Shown here one piece after another: positions 11,270 through 21,542 of a stretch of DNA of 64,000 nt; position 1 is the first letter of the stretch; each line of letters starts with the position of its first letter. The notes below the pieces were generated by a model. It ran no database searches. It saw nothing but the letters and a program-made list of their open reading frames with translations, and had not been told where the DNA came from. This stretch comes from Luzula sylvatica (lineage: Eukaryota; Streptophyta; Magnoliopsida; Poales; Juncaceae), in the NCBI GenBank assembly GCA_946800325.1, contig OX326958.1, positions 11,852,001-11,916,000 on the forward strand, in the 5' to 3' direction. Position numbers and translations under genes: made by a program.

Positions 11270-11900
11270 ATATGCAACCATTCATTAGTGCCGCTGTCTC
11301 AAGGACGTATCCCCAAAACATTTTTGGGAGATCCTATTGACTTATCATTTATCGAACCATGTCCAACATGCGTTCATTTCCTCTTTTCGGACACATCTCA
11401 ATGTTCCGAATAAAGGCAATCGTGAAACTATTCCACAATCATAAATGATCATCAATATTCATAACTCAAATATCGCCTCTTCGATCCTATCGAAAGGTTT
11501 AGCTCAAATACTTGCCTTCTCGATCCTATCGAAAAGCTTTGATTTTCTTGCTTAGTTGATTTCGTATTTCGTTTTTGAAACTCTTTGAACCTTTCAAAAG
11601 TTTCCATTTCGGCACGCATTAAATAGATATTTTCATATCTACTTTAACCGTCCATAAACGTAACAAAATACCGATAGCCTCCTCTTGCCTCGGAACTTAT
11701 CGGAACATCATATGTAAATATAATTTCCAATAATTCGTTGGATCTTTCTCCAACCTTTGGAGAATGATGCCCTTTGTCGTCTTGCCTAATAAATAATTAT
11801 CGCATTAATCAATCGAATCTAATTCGAATGATTCTAGCAATCCATCATATGGAATCTAGATACGCGAATCTCGTTTATATGGCCAAGAAGGCAATGCCAA
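11270..11900 (-). pseudogene. Copia-1 integrase relic
   Basis: Reading the minus strand from 11899: WHCLLGHINE (family: LWHxRLGHIN, zinc-binding part), YLLGKTTKG, EARGGYRYFVTFMDG followed by a stop, SRYENIYLMRAEMETFERFK, and nearer 11340 RNERMLDMVR, a stop, MISQ, another stop, then DLPKMFWGYVLETA. The order and wording are those of a Copia integrase core, with at least three nonsense codons and a lost catalytic aspartate. Confidence 0.8.
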
Positions 11901-13391
11901 AAGAAGCAATCAACCTCTTGGTTTAATCCTCCTCGGATTTCACCATTTTTGAGTCATTAGTTTGGACAACTCCTTGTCCGAACTTTCTGTTTGGAAAACA
12001 TTTTCCCAAAATACCCTTAGACATATATTGCTTTCCATCCCGCTTTTGAATTACAAGGACATCCACGCATCTATATGCATTGGATTCCTCGGATACTCTG
12101 AGAATCTCCAATTCAAATTTAAATCGCATCATATGCAATTTCGGGATCGACTTATCTATCGAATGCATATGATATTCGGTCACGAAGATAAATCTCGTAC
12201 CATCAACACACGAGTGTTAATCAAAGACCCATAAGGCGTCTCAAAATTAACCTACTCTTTGAGCCGCATCGAACCATTCAACGCGCTCTAGCTCTTGAAA
12301 CTATTTCATGAGCGTTGTGTTTTACTTTCATATACACCCGAATTCTCAAAACAATTTTGAGAAATTTGCGTCTATACATGCCACCACAAGGCACGTAATA
12401 TCGTTCGATTCCTTCTTAAAGTTTATCGAACCCGGCTTTCTCTAAAGCCATAGCATTGAGCCCCGAATCTACCATTTCCGTGTCCAACACGTTCCTTTAA
12501 GTCTAAGAACTATTCTTTGACTATCAAGGTTAATAACGGTAATTCCGGCCCAAAAGCCATCTATCATATCGATCTCATCGATATGTTTGGTGTTGCTTGA
12601 AAACATAATTCTAAACGGATGATGAAGATTAACTCCTAACCGTGCGTACTTAATCTATATGCTTATATGATGAATATATGAATGTGTTATTTTTATCGAA
12701 TCGATAACCCTCATACCGATACGGGACTCCAAGTCAATAACACTCAAGACCCATATTTTACGATCCTCCCATAAGTGACTATGGCCGACAAATGAGATCT
12801 CGATATTTTAGGTAGGATTAAATCCAATCGTATCCAATACGACTCTCGTTCCTTTATAGAATTTCGGTGATGAATCGTATCCAATACAATCCATGTTCCG
12901 TGTGTGCATTCTATCTATGCCCCGAACTCCAATCGGATTGGCTTGGACGGTTAAGTCATAACCACATCCATCGTATCGTTCAATTGAACTACTCACGTGC
13001 CCGACTATGGCCTGAAACCACGTGAGTCCCCAATTAACGCTTACCACCCGCACCAATATATACAATAGTACGTGCCCGACTATGGCCTGAAACCACGCAC
13101 TATGTCATATCAATCTCGATGGTTGTGGATATGGAAGGCATTTTCATGACTTAAATATTATGAGGGATCATGACATTGCATGTTTCTAAATTCGTGACAT
13201 AATCATATTATATCACTATCACAAGATTTTCAATATGCATATGATTTTATTTGGGAGTCTAATTATTCTAAATAATTATCTAATTATATGCTAGTATGAT
13301 TGATGCCGATCAAATCGATATAAAGAACTCAAAATTCCGAGCTTCGTAGCCAAAGTTATCGCGAAAACAAAAAACAGCATCCAGAGAAGGG
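11901..13391 (-). other. Copia-1 gag region, degenerate
   Basis: By position on the minus strand this should hold gag and protease. Only short frames exist (for example 86 and 85 codons) and none shows a CCHC zinc knuckle or DTGA protease motif. A 22-bp direct repeat with CGTGCCCGACTATGGCCTGA occurs twice near 12999 and 13071. Confidence 0.5.
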
Positions 13392-13427
13392 TCCGTTATA
13401 ACGGACTGCCCCATCCGTTGTAACGCA
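13392..13427. promoter_or_regulatory. Palindrome pair TCCGTTATAACGGA, 22-bp spacing
   Basis: TCCGTTATAACGGA (13392-13405) and TCCGTTGTAACGCA (13414-13427) start exactly 22 bp apart in the untranslated leader of Copia-1. Motif and spacing match the 18-site array inside the unrelated solo LTR at 52983-53529. Confidence 0.6.
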
Positions 13428-13499
13428 GGGGCCGTGGGACGCGAGAAAACCTCGCCCGGGACGCGTCCGGGGCGCCAAAAACTGCCCCCGGGGCGGCAG

Positions 13500-14060
13500 A
13501 AAACCTGTTTTTCTGCACCCTTTCGTTATTTCATTAGAACGACACTAATACTTCGCTCAAATAAAATATATTACAACATGAAAGTTCTAGATAATCTAAT
13601 TATCTAACTAAAACAATTTGAACCATTCAAATCGGAATTTTCTACTGAAAGTTATACCAGTTTTAGTAAAATACGAACAAACGAAAAGGTAAGTATATCC
13701 AATATACACCTTTTCAACCAGAAAACTACAGACACCTTTTCAGTATTCTGTTGAAACAAAAATATTAAATTGTTCCAACCGACTTTGAACGTGAACGAAA
13801 GTTCTAGATAATCTTATTATCTAATTAACTCAATTGGATTGGACTCAATTGGAGTTTCGATGCGACATATACGGACGTTTTAGTCTCTGTATGTCAAACA
13901 GTCGCACCCTTTCAGTATTCCATAAAAACGACACTGATAATTCATTCAAATGGAAAAACTTTATGTATCAAAGTCATAGATAATCTCATTATCTAACTAC
14001 GCCAATTTGATCCAATAAATTTGGAGTTTTCCACTGAAAATTATCTTAGTTTTACGCACT
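13500..14060 (-). repeat. Leader repeats of Copia-1 with AGATAAT palindromes
   Basis: Three degenerate direct repeats of roughly 170-215 bp, each with GAAAGTTCTAGATAATCTNATTATCT-like sequence (palindromes at about 13589, 13806 and 13978). The same unit occurs twice in each Copia-1 LTR and in varied form in the solo LTR at 23839-24996, so LTR and leader share a repeat family. Confidence 0.65.
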
Positions 14061-14322
14061 GTTTCGTATTCTAACTTTCTGCAGATTTTGCCGTTTCGTC
14101 CGTTTTCGCTCGTTTCCAAAACGATAAATCATGAAATTTTTTCACGATCATTCCTAGATACTCTCAATCAACTTTTGATCGATCTCTAGCGAATTCCACT
14201 TGTGATTTTAACGGAATTTGACTTTCTCTATATTTAACATCATGCAAACGGGTACGAACTTTGATAACCCGTGCGTATATCTAATATACGACTATGATTC
14301 GACCCTCGAATCGATGGCGATC

Positions 14323-14334
14323 GCTCTGATACCA
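14323..14334 (-). other. Primer-binding site of Copia-1 (initiator Met tRNA)
   Basis: The minus strand reads TGGTATCAGAGC one base inside the right LTR. This is the classic complement to the 3' end of plant initiator methionine tRNA and fixes the element's orientation. Confidence 0.92.
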
Positions 14335-14335
14335 C

Positions 14336-15428
14336 TGTTGGGAATATCCTCGACCCCGGGCCCGCGCAGCGGATATGTAGGCCCGGTTCGATTCCCCGAT
14401 TCCCGAGATCACGCCACGACTTCGAGGGTACAATGCGAATAGAAGGACAGATTCATACCAGTGCCAAATTGATGGCACACGAAGGGTTGATCGCCGCCTT
14501 CTATTTCCTTCGGTGTCACGTTGGTGACTAGCCCGTACGTCCCATACCGCACGTCTCCCACCGTTTCGACACGCCTCGGGTTGTCTTCGTGCGTTCCATG
14601 CCCGCATGATTCCACAGCCCGTTACTCGATTACTTCTCCGGTTTGATCACAACGAAGAGCCACATGTGTCGCTCCTCTACCCGTATCCACCGTGAGTCGT
14701 AGCACCTCGGTCGCGGATGCACCTGCCTAGACGATGCACCGGCGAACTTGCATGATTGCGTTTCGATTCTCTAGACGGAGAAAATTCTTTTCTCCTTCTC
14801 TATCAATCTCTTCGCACTCTTTCATCAAGTGATTAGAGTCTCTCAATTTCTGGATTAATTCTAAATTAACTCCATTAATTTTCTAGTTGAACTAATCTAA
14901 TTATTCAACTGGTTGGACTGATGAGAGAGAGAGAAACATCCTATATATACTCCATAGGATAAGGATTGGCCAAAATGTATGTATATCTTCTATACACCTT
15001 TTCAAACAGAAAACTGCATACACCCTTTCAGTAATCTGTCAGAACGAAAATATTAAATCGTTCCAACCGACTTTGAACATTTACGAAAGTTGTAGATAAT
15101 CTAATTATCTTTCCAACCCAATTTGGTCCAGCCCAATTGGAGTTCGGACCCGAAAGTTACGGCCGTTTTACTGACTGTATGTCAAACTGTCGCACCCTTT
15201 CGGTATTTCATTAGAACGATACTGATACTTCGCTCAAATGAAATATATTACAACATGAAAGTTCTAGATAATCTCATTATCTAACTAACCCAATTTGAAC
15301 CATTCAAATCGGAGTTTCCTACTGAAAGTTATACCAGTTTTACTAATCTGTTTCATATGCCCACGAACGCGTACGTTCGTTTGTCCTACGTACCATTTTA
15401 GCGATGATCCAAAACTGTATTTCCTTCA
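14336..15428 (-). repeat. 5' LTR of Copia-1
   Basis: 1093 bp, the same length as the other LTR, with 7 substitutions and no gaps by manual comparison. TATA-like CCTATATATAC lies at 14939-14949 and CCGCGCAGCGG at 14362-14372. The right edge TTCCTTCA (minus: TGAAGGAA) abuts the CATTG duplication. Confidence 0.93.
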
Positions 15429-15433
15429 CATTG

Positions 15434-15663
15434 AAGTTCAAAACTTGTTGTAATGTAATAAAATTAGGAATGAAGTTAGGGTTGAAATTGCAAAAAATGC
15501 CATTTAAGTTAGAGTTAGAATTACAAAGAAGATTTGTTGGAAAAAAAATTGAAAATTACGAAAATTTCATTGCAAAATGCCATTGAAGTTCAAAACTTGC
15601 TGTGTTAATTATTGAAAGTTACGTTACGAATAACTAATTATTTCTTTTTTGAAATTTCGACAG
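15434..15663 (+). promoter_or_regulatory. 5' leader of the PMD gene
   Basis: Non-coding, with a degenerate internal duplication of about 110 bp (ATTACAAAGAAGATTTGTTGG and CATTGAAGTTCAAAACTTG types) whose other half lies left of Copia-1 at 6795-6860. The end TTTCGACAG directly before the ATG at 15664 resembles a 3' splice site, so the start codon may lie at the beginning of an internal exon. Confidence 0.4.
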
Positions 15664-17725
15664 ATGGATAACCCCGGACCCGTTGATCCTTCCGTTCTAA
15701 CGGATCAAATAAACCATATGTCGAACGAGGTAGAAAAGCCTATGATGACGATCCATCAGAGTGGTCGTGATTGGAGTCACTGGACGATGATGACTCCGGA
15801 GATGGAGGTCAGACTGATACGAGCGGGATTTTATCTCCCCACCAGGGCGGCTTACGTACAAGTGAATCAGACCTTTCTGACGACATTGATTCATAGGTGG
15901 CGTCCGCAGACCAACACCTTTCATATGCCTCATGGAGAGATGACCATCACACTGCGCGATGTTTCCCTACTGACTGGTTTTGCAGTGGACGGTGCTCCCT
16001 TGTTTAGGCCTATGAGGCGGGAGGACGATGTAGGAGCTGAGATGACCCGGTTGCTTGGGGTGTGCCCGCCAGATAATCGTCTTTCATTGCCATGGTTGCG
16101 TAGGACCTTCCATAGAGTACCGACTGATCCCACGGAGGAAACGTGGGATCAAATTACGCGGGCTTACATCTTTTACTTCTTAGGTTCCATGGCTTTGGCC
16201 AATCCCACGAAAGGACGACTCAGTGTTGGTTACATATATTTCTTGGAGGATTTTGAGAAATGCGGGAGTTATGCCTGGGGTGCCGCTATCCTCGCGCATT
16301 TGTACAAGTCTTTGAGAAATGCATGCCAGATTGGCCAAACTACAGCATCGGGTTGGTTCTCACTTGTTCAGGTAAATTTTCATTTGTTTAAATTTTTAGC
16401 AAAAATAATTTATTATGTTGGTAGCTTATATAAAAAAAAATATTTTTTCTTTTGTTTCAATTTTTGCTAGATTTGGGCTTGGTTTCATTTATCCATTGGA
16501 CGGCCTGTCATGACTATGCCAGGATCGATTGTTCAGTTGCCACTCATGAACTATTATGTTGGTGGCCACAATTACACAGAGAATAATAAAGGAAATACGG
16601 TCCTATATTATTCTGATCAGTTGGACAAACTACAAGCTGAACAAGTAAGAAAAAAAATAAAAAAATTTACTTATACATTTATTAATTACAATTTTATTTT
16701 TCATATTACTTGGAGTCCGTATACGGACGAGTTGACGGCGAATGTACCGCAACAATGTTTTGTTGGTTTTATGATTTGGATGGTCAAAATTCCGTTGATA
16801 TGCACTCGTACGATGGAGATGCACCTACCAGATAGGGTCATGATCCAATTCGGTTTCCGTCAACACATCCCTCCAAACCCTAATATGGCGCCTCGTGGCA
16901 AATTAAAAAATGCACAAGTCCAGCGTTACTTAGCCATTTGGGAGCAGCGAACTACGTATATTGTTGAGGAGGACGATACCGTATTGAACGGCGGCTTTAC
17001 TAGAACGTTACAAAATTACATTATTTTGATGGTATTGTACTAAGCATTATTTCACTAACCATATGTATATTTTCAGGATTATATGAGATGGTTTTGGCAA
17101 ATAACGAGACGGTGGATGGTCAACAACATTAGTCGTCCTAATGTGAGTTTCCGACCTAGTGGTCCACTTTTGCGATCCATGGTATGTCATCATTTATTAA
17201 TTTTATTCAAATTAAATTAAATCATAATGAAGTGTTTGAATTATATTATATTTACATTGAACATTATAGGTCAACGAGATACAACTTGATATTCGGCGTG
17301 TTAGACAAACTGGAAATTGCAGACAAAATTGTGAATCTCGCATTGTCTTGGATCAAATGGCCGCTAGAATGTCGGTTTTGCTAGAGGCATTATCTTTGAA
17401 CAATTTTTAGAACAATGACGTACTGACATGGCCCACGGTTAATCCTCCACCTCAACAACCACCGGTCGACACAAGTCCGTGGAGTGGGTTTGTTCAACCC
17501 CCCTTCACGGACTATGTTTCTACGCCGCGACCAAATTATGGCACGCCTTCACAATTTATGGATTTCATGAACTCGACACAGAATGTGTATGGTGGTGTCG
17601 GTACTTCATATGGTGGTGGGGGTACTTCGTATGGTGGTGCCGGTACTTCGTATGGTGGTGCTCCATACGGTGGTCATCATGACTATTTCGACCCGACACA
17701 GAATGCACCGAGAGATGATAGTTAG
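15664..17725 (+). CDS. Plant mobile domain (MAIN-like) protein, disrupted
   Basis: Encodes a plant mobile domain (PF10536-type) protein, the family of Arabidopsis MAIN/MAIL proteins that act in the nucleus in silencing; transposon-borne copies are common. Exons by splice signals: 15664-16371, 16471-16644, about 16705-17031, 17077-17181 and 17270 onward. Landmarks: MDNPGPVDPSVL at the start, FHMPHGEMTITLRDVSLLTG, IWAWFHLSIGRP, ITWSPYTDEL and DYMRWFWQITRRW. Oddities: the second intron would be only 60 nt and ends CAT instead of CAG, but it is free of stops and in frame, so it may be retained. A TAG at 17408-17410 interrupts the last exon, after which the same frame runs on to TAG at 17723-17725 through a Pro-rich part and Tyr/Gly repeats (TSYGG). 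With the TAG the protein has about 484 residues. Probably a decaying copy, still mostly open. Confidence 0.8.
17589..17665 (+). repeat. 24-bp coding repeats (YGGxGTS) in the PMD tail
   Basis: About three tandem copies of a 24-nt unit encoding Tyr-Gly-Gly-x-Gly-Thr-Ser. They sit in frame with the PMD gene but downstream of its premature TAG. Confidence 0.7.
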
Positions 17726-17883
17726 TTTATGTTGTGGTGTTTGCATCTTGTTTAGTTTATTATTATTTGATTATGTTGTGATGTTTCGTATTGTTTGATT
17801 ATGTTTAGTTTGCATCTTGATTAAAATAGGAAACAACCAAATTAAAAAACTTACTACAATAACGAAACTACATGAAATTGAAA

Positions 17884-18017
17884 ATAGGAAATACGTTACT
17901 ACTGATACAAACTACATGGAATTTAAAATAGGAAATGCATTACTACTGATACAAACTACATGGAATTTAAAATAGGAAATACATTACTACTGATACAAAC
18001 TACATGAAATTTAAAAC
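17884..18017. repeat. 44-bp tandem repeat, three copies
   Basis: Units begin at 17887, 17931 and 17975 (GGAAATACNTTACTACTGAT then ACAAACTACATGGAATTTAA). They lie between the two convergent MULE genes, where terminators would be expected. Non-coding. Confidence 0.8.
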
Positions 18018-18051
18018 AACTACTACATACTAAAATAGTAGGTACATCTTA

Positions 18052-18792
18052 TTAATTCCTTGGATAGTAAATAAGTATTTTTACTTCCTTTTCTTGATAA
18101 TTGACATATTTCTTCACTAGGTTCCCATGCATGTTCGAATATTTTTGCCTTGGTATATACGAAGGTTTGATATATATCCATTCTTGAACCATCCGCATTA
18201 ACGCGTTGTGATTTGTATGCACAGGCATAATCTTCCTTTCTGGCATAATTCCTTTTTGATACTATAAATCGATATACGTATCCTTCAAACTGCATTCCTT
18301 ACACATGAAGTCGTACATTTCCTTTACAATTTTTTCCCAACGTATGGTACAATATTTCCAAAATATGGTGATTTCCTCCATATTTCTAACATCAACCTCC
18401 TACTTGTAACATTTCTAATTAACGAAAAAACACACGTAAACAAAATAATACAATATGTAAAAGTTCTAAATTAAATTTCAAATAACTTACACGAAATTCA
18501 TCCATAACTGTAACTTGTGCTTTGGGGCACCATTTTTATCCCAATCAAGCCATCCTTTGTTATTTTGGGCTAACATAATGTACATGTCATGATGTATGAA
18601 TAACGATTCGTCACGTTTTTTTTCTTCCAAATAGCGAATGTCGTACATATGACACTCAATAACGAGTCTATCTTTGTGGGGGAAACCGGAGGAGATAAGA
18701 CATGTCTTTTATCAAAAAAATGCTTCTTTCGACTCAATATCGCACCATTCTTTTTTGGCAGGAGTAGAAGGCGAAGACGAAGACGAAACCAT
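18052..18792 (-). pseudogene. Unrecognised MULE-borne gene, broken frame
   Basis: Convergent with the PMD gene. The minus strand starts ATGGTTTCGTCTTCG (MVSSSSSPSTPAKKEWCDIE), loses frame in an A/T run near 18715, and continues as CHMYDIRYLEEKKRDESLF and GWLDWDKNGAPKHKLQLWMN to a GTAAGT donor near 18488. After a 66-nt intron it resumes with MEEITIFWKYCTIRWEKIVK, one TAG, then HNALMRMVQEWIYIKPSYIP to a stop after YYPRN at 18052-18054. I do not recognise the family. The exon-intron form and length (about 210 residues) suggest a real gene recently broken. Sharing the element with a PMD gene makes it a candidate partner. Confidence 0.5.
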
Positions 18793-19596
18793 TAATGAGT
18801 AAATCTTGAAACAATAAGAGGAAGAGGAAGAAGAAGAAGAGAAAGATGACCAAAAATGATATTTTGGCTTATGAAAAATTACAAGTCAGAAGACGTGTAT
18901 TAATAGGATTGCAAAAAGTAAAATCGAATATATTCCTTTCTAATAAAGACATGAAAAGATGAAGAAAAAAATTAAAGGGAATATATTCGTTTTTCAATGA
19001 TAAGACTGAACACTGCAAAAGTTAAAACCAATATATTTCAGGAATCCTATAACCTTTAATTAATTTTTTTGTTTTTTGTGACAGTGCCAAGTCTTGTCAT
19101 ACTTTGCTTTCAGGAAAAATATGGATTCTCTCCTTTATTCAATGAATCCTGACACCTATCATCTTCAATCAATTTTTTATTTTTTTGTGACCATTATTAA
19201 AAATGTGCATTATTTCACATATTAAAAATTAATTCAATACATCAATATAACTAACATCATAAAAATATCAATAAAATTATATTTAACATAACTAAATTTA
19301 ACATTACATATTATCAATCAATTAATTTAATTAACATCATAATTATAACATATAAATCAAACAAATTTAACATCATATAAAATAAAATAACAAACAGGAT
19401 AAGGTGAAGTTTGAAACCGCGCCAGGCGGGCTTTCATACAGCGCCTCGCGTATAACCAAAAATCGCCTCTTTTTCAATTCTGTAAAATGTGTTAATTATC
19501 TTATGTTTGTACTAATTACGTAAATAATGAAAATCGGACAACCATTCTCCGCCAGGTGGGCTATCATTCTGCGCTAAAGTCATTTTTCAAATATTG
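18793..19596. other. MULE right subterminal region, no gene
   Basis: AT-rich non-coding DNA. The GC-rich subterminal motifs CGCCAGGCGGGCTTTCATAC (19419-19438) and CGCCAGGTGGGCTATCATTC (19550-19569) resemble those near the left end of the MULE. Confidence 0.5.
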
Positions 19597-19656
19597 TTTC
19601 ATGCATGATTATTTCTTGAATATATTTACAAACTTGGTTACAAACAAAAAATTTCC
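19597..19656. repeat. Right TIR of the PMD-carrying MULE
   Basis: The reverse complement begins GGAAATTTTTTGTTTGTAAC and continues CAAGTTTGTAAATATATTCA, matching the left TIR with scattered differences. It is followed by the duplicated target TTATAAGAG. Confidence 0.65.
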
Positions 19657-20080
19657 TTATAAGAGGACCAACATCATCTTCTCTCTCCTCTTTCCCATTC
19701 TAACAGCCGCCTCCATTTGTGTTTTTGGTCTTCCCTTTCTAGGGTTTGAAATCATGTCTGAGTGCTCTTTTATTCTTGTAAGAAGGCAATAGTTGTGTTT
19801 TATTGAGCTTTCAAGCTCCATTAAACTATTTTGATCAACAACTATTAGTCATTCTTTCTCAGATGATTTTTTGCTCATATATACTTTTTCGTTTTTGATT
19901 TTTTTCGAGTTTTTCTTTTTTGCACTGTTGCTCTTTGCGCTCGGCCATGCAACACGATTTATTAAATAAACTTCTAAAAGAAAATTCGTTGACTCGGTTG
20001 CGATATTATCGGGGCAGAATCGTTTCGGTGGCCACCGAGTCCGAGATAATCGGCCGAGTTTTTTTTAACTCGGCCGATAT
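19657..20080 (+). other. Leader-like sequence, possible truncated first exon
   Basis: After the MULE come a pyrimidine-rich leader (CTTCTCTCTCCTCTTTCCC) and an ATG at 19753 (MSECSFIL) followed by GTAAGA, an ideal splice donor. The rest of any such gene is absent: 19980-20080 is GACTCGG/CTCGGCCGA-rich DNA and the DUF1639 segment follows. It may be the start of a gene cut off by rearrangement. Low confidence. Confidence 0.25.
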
Positions 20081-20518
20081 TATGAACCATGGAAATTCCT
20101 TCGAGAAACTTGATTGAAGGATATTATGAACCATGGAAATTCATTCGATATAAGAGTTAAACAGTAGTGTATATATTCATTAATGTAATAATGATTCGAT
20201 ACATTAGATAAGAACGAAATATTGTCACAATATTTATGATGAATTGATTCTTTCTCTCACAGCCTCGTAGTCTTCCATTATTCTTCTTATTTTAGAGTGA
20301 TATTATAAGATTTGGGTAGTTTGATACTCTGCTACTGATATGGTACCAATCAAGAGAGCAACCCAACGACCATCGCTTGCGTACGGTATGATTAACAAAA
20401 CATCCAGTATTGCCCTTAAATAGAAAAACAAAATTACTTGAATTCATTCATACATCCTATGATCCTAACTAAAAAACAACTAAAATTAAGCAGATGAAAA
20501 TTTATGCTCTCAACAAGT

Positions 20519-20568
<50 letters not shown>

Positions 20569-20630
20569 CAAAATAAGATGAGCACTAGAAACTAGAAACC
20601 ATTAAATCTTGACTCATCATCTCCACCTTG

Positions 20631-20785
20631 TCTTATCTCGCTCGGAACATCTCATTGCTAGTTAGAACGGCACATTTCCATTTTAATGAAGAAACACAGA
20701 GGATGACTATATAAGCTCCTTAAAGGGATAACCGTTCGTTATTTGCACCTTCACCTTCTCTTTCTCTTTTAATGAAGAAACACAT
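20631..20785 (+). promoter_or_regulatory. Displaced copy of the DUF1639 promoter
   Basis: TCTTATCTCGCTCGGAACAT through the TATA box (CTATATAAG) to CTTTCTCTTTT is the upstream region of the DUF1639 gene. Here it is inserted where the zinc-finger pseudogene should be and is followed not by the gene but by AATGAAGAAACACATTAGGG. The AATGAAGAAACACA sequence also occurs inside the promoter (compare 22595), suggesting a microhomology junction. Confidence 0.7.
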
Positions 20786-21542
20786 TAGGGTCAATACTCC
20801 TCCAAATTTCCATTGCAAAGGCACAACTTCGGAAGATACTCGAGCAAAGGAAGATATTCATTTAATTAAACTTGGAATGTTATGGACGTTAACAGATATA
20901 CTGAAGATCTTTTTTTTTGACTGGAGCTGTTGTTAGACTTGGCCGGCAAGGAAACAATATTGAAGAGAGAAATTGAGAGTGTCTCAGTGAAAGTTATGTA
21001 AAGATCTTTTCATAACTATAGTTCATGACCATTGTAATTTTCTCAATTTTAATTAGATATTTAAATTTGTTCATTTAATGACATAATTTAACTGGTGACA
21101 TACATTAACCCTTGTTTATTTAAAAAATAAACAATATAATTACAAGTAACCTCATTTAACAGAGGGGTTTGATATTGGGTCTCCGGTACTCATCCCAACA
21201 TGTACCGATGAATGGTTAATTAGGTACAATGATTTTTTATAGAATACGCGGAGAATACTCGTTTGTTTTCATATATTGATGGCAAAAAAATACTTGAATC
21301 CACAATTTCTCACATCATAGAACTTACATTCAACCAACTTGGTTATAGACTCATTGACAATAATTGTTAATTAGGTAGTACAATTTAATTAATGATCAAT
21401 TGAAATGTTAACAACCCGAATTAATTATCTTAGGAATCCACATTAAAAATGATTCAATGAGTTTTTCGAACACTTTAAAATTTCCCTAAAGATAGCAAGC
21501 AATTAGGAACTTAAATCTACATATAAATTCTCAGTCATATGG

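Larger units (their letters stand above)
6861..15428 (-). mobile_element. Copia-1: 8.6-kb LTR retrotransposon with dead pol
   Basis: Both ends are 1093-bp LTRs flanked by a perfect 5-bp target duplication CATTG (6856-6860, 15429-15433). The primer-binding site lies next to the right LTR and reads on the minus strand, so the element is minus-oriented. Inside, remnants of Copia integrase (about 11.3-11.9 kb), reverse transcriptase (10.2-10.6 kb) and RNase H (9.4-9.6 kb) appear in Copia order but with many stops and frameshifts; the YVDD site is lost. By eye the LTRs differ at only 7 of 1093 positions. So the insertion is young although the coding part is long dead, meaning it must have moved with proteins supplied in trans. 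It is nested in the leader of the MULE-borne PMD gene. Confidence 0.92.
5059..19656 (+). mobile_element. Mutator-like element carrying a plant mobile domain gene
   Basis: The ends are imperfect terminal inverted repeats. The left end GGAAATTTTTGCTTTGTAAC matches the reverse complement of the right end, GGAAATTTTTTGTTTGTAAC, and the similarity continues through AACCAAGTTTGTAAA. The flanks carry a 9-bp target duplication with one mismatch: CTATAAGAG (5050-5058) and TTATAAGAG (19657-19665). Subtracting the two nested LTR insertions and their duplications leaves about 5.1 kb. That core holds a plant-mobile-domain gene on the plus strand and an unrecognised gene on the minus strand; no MULE transposase was found. 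PMD genes are known to travel in MULEs and other plant transposons. The element class is inferred from TSD length, TIR form and cargo. Confidence 0.72.
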
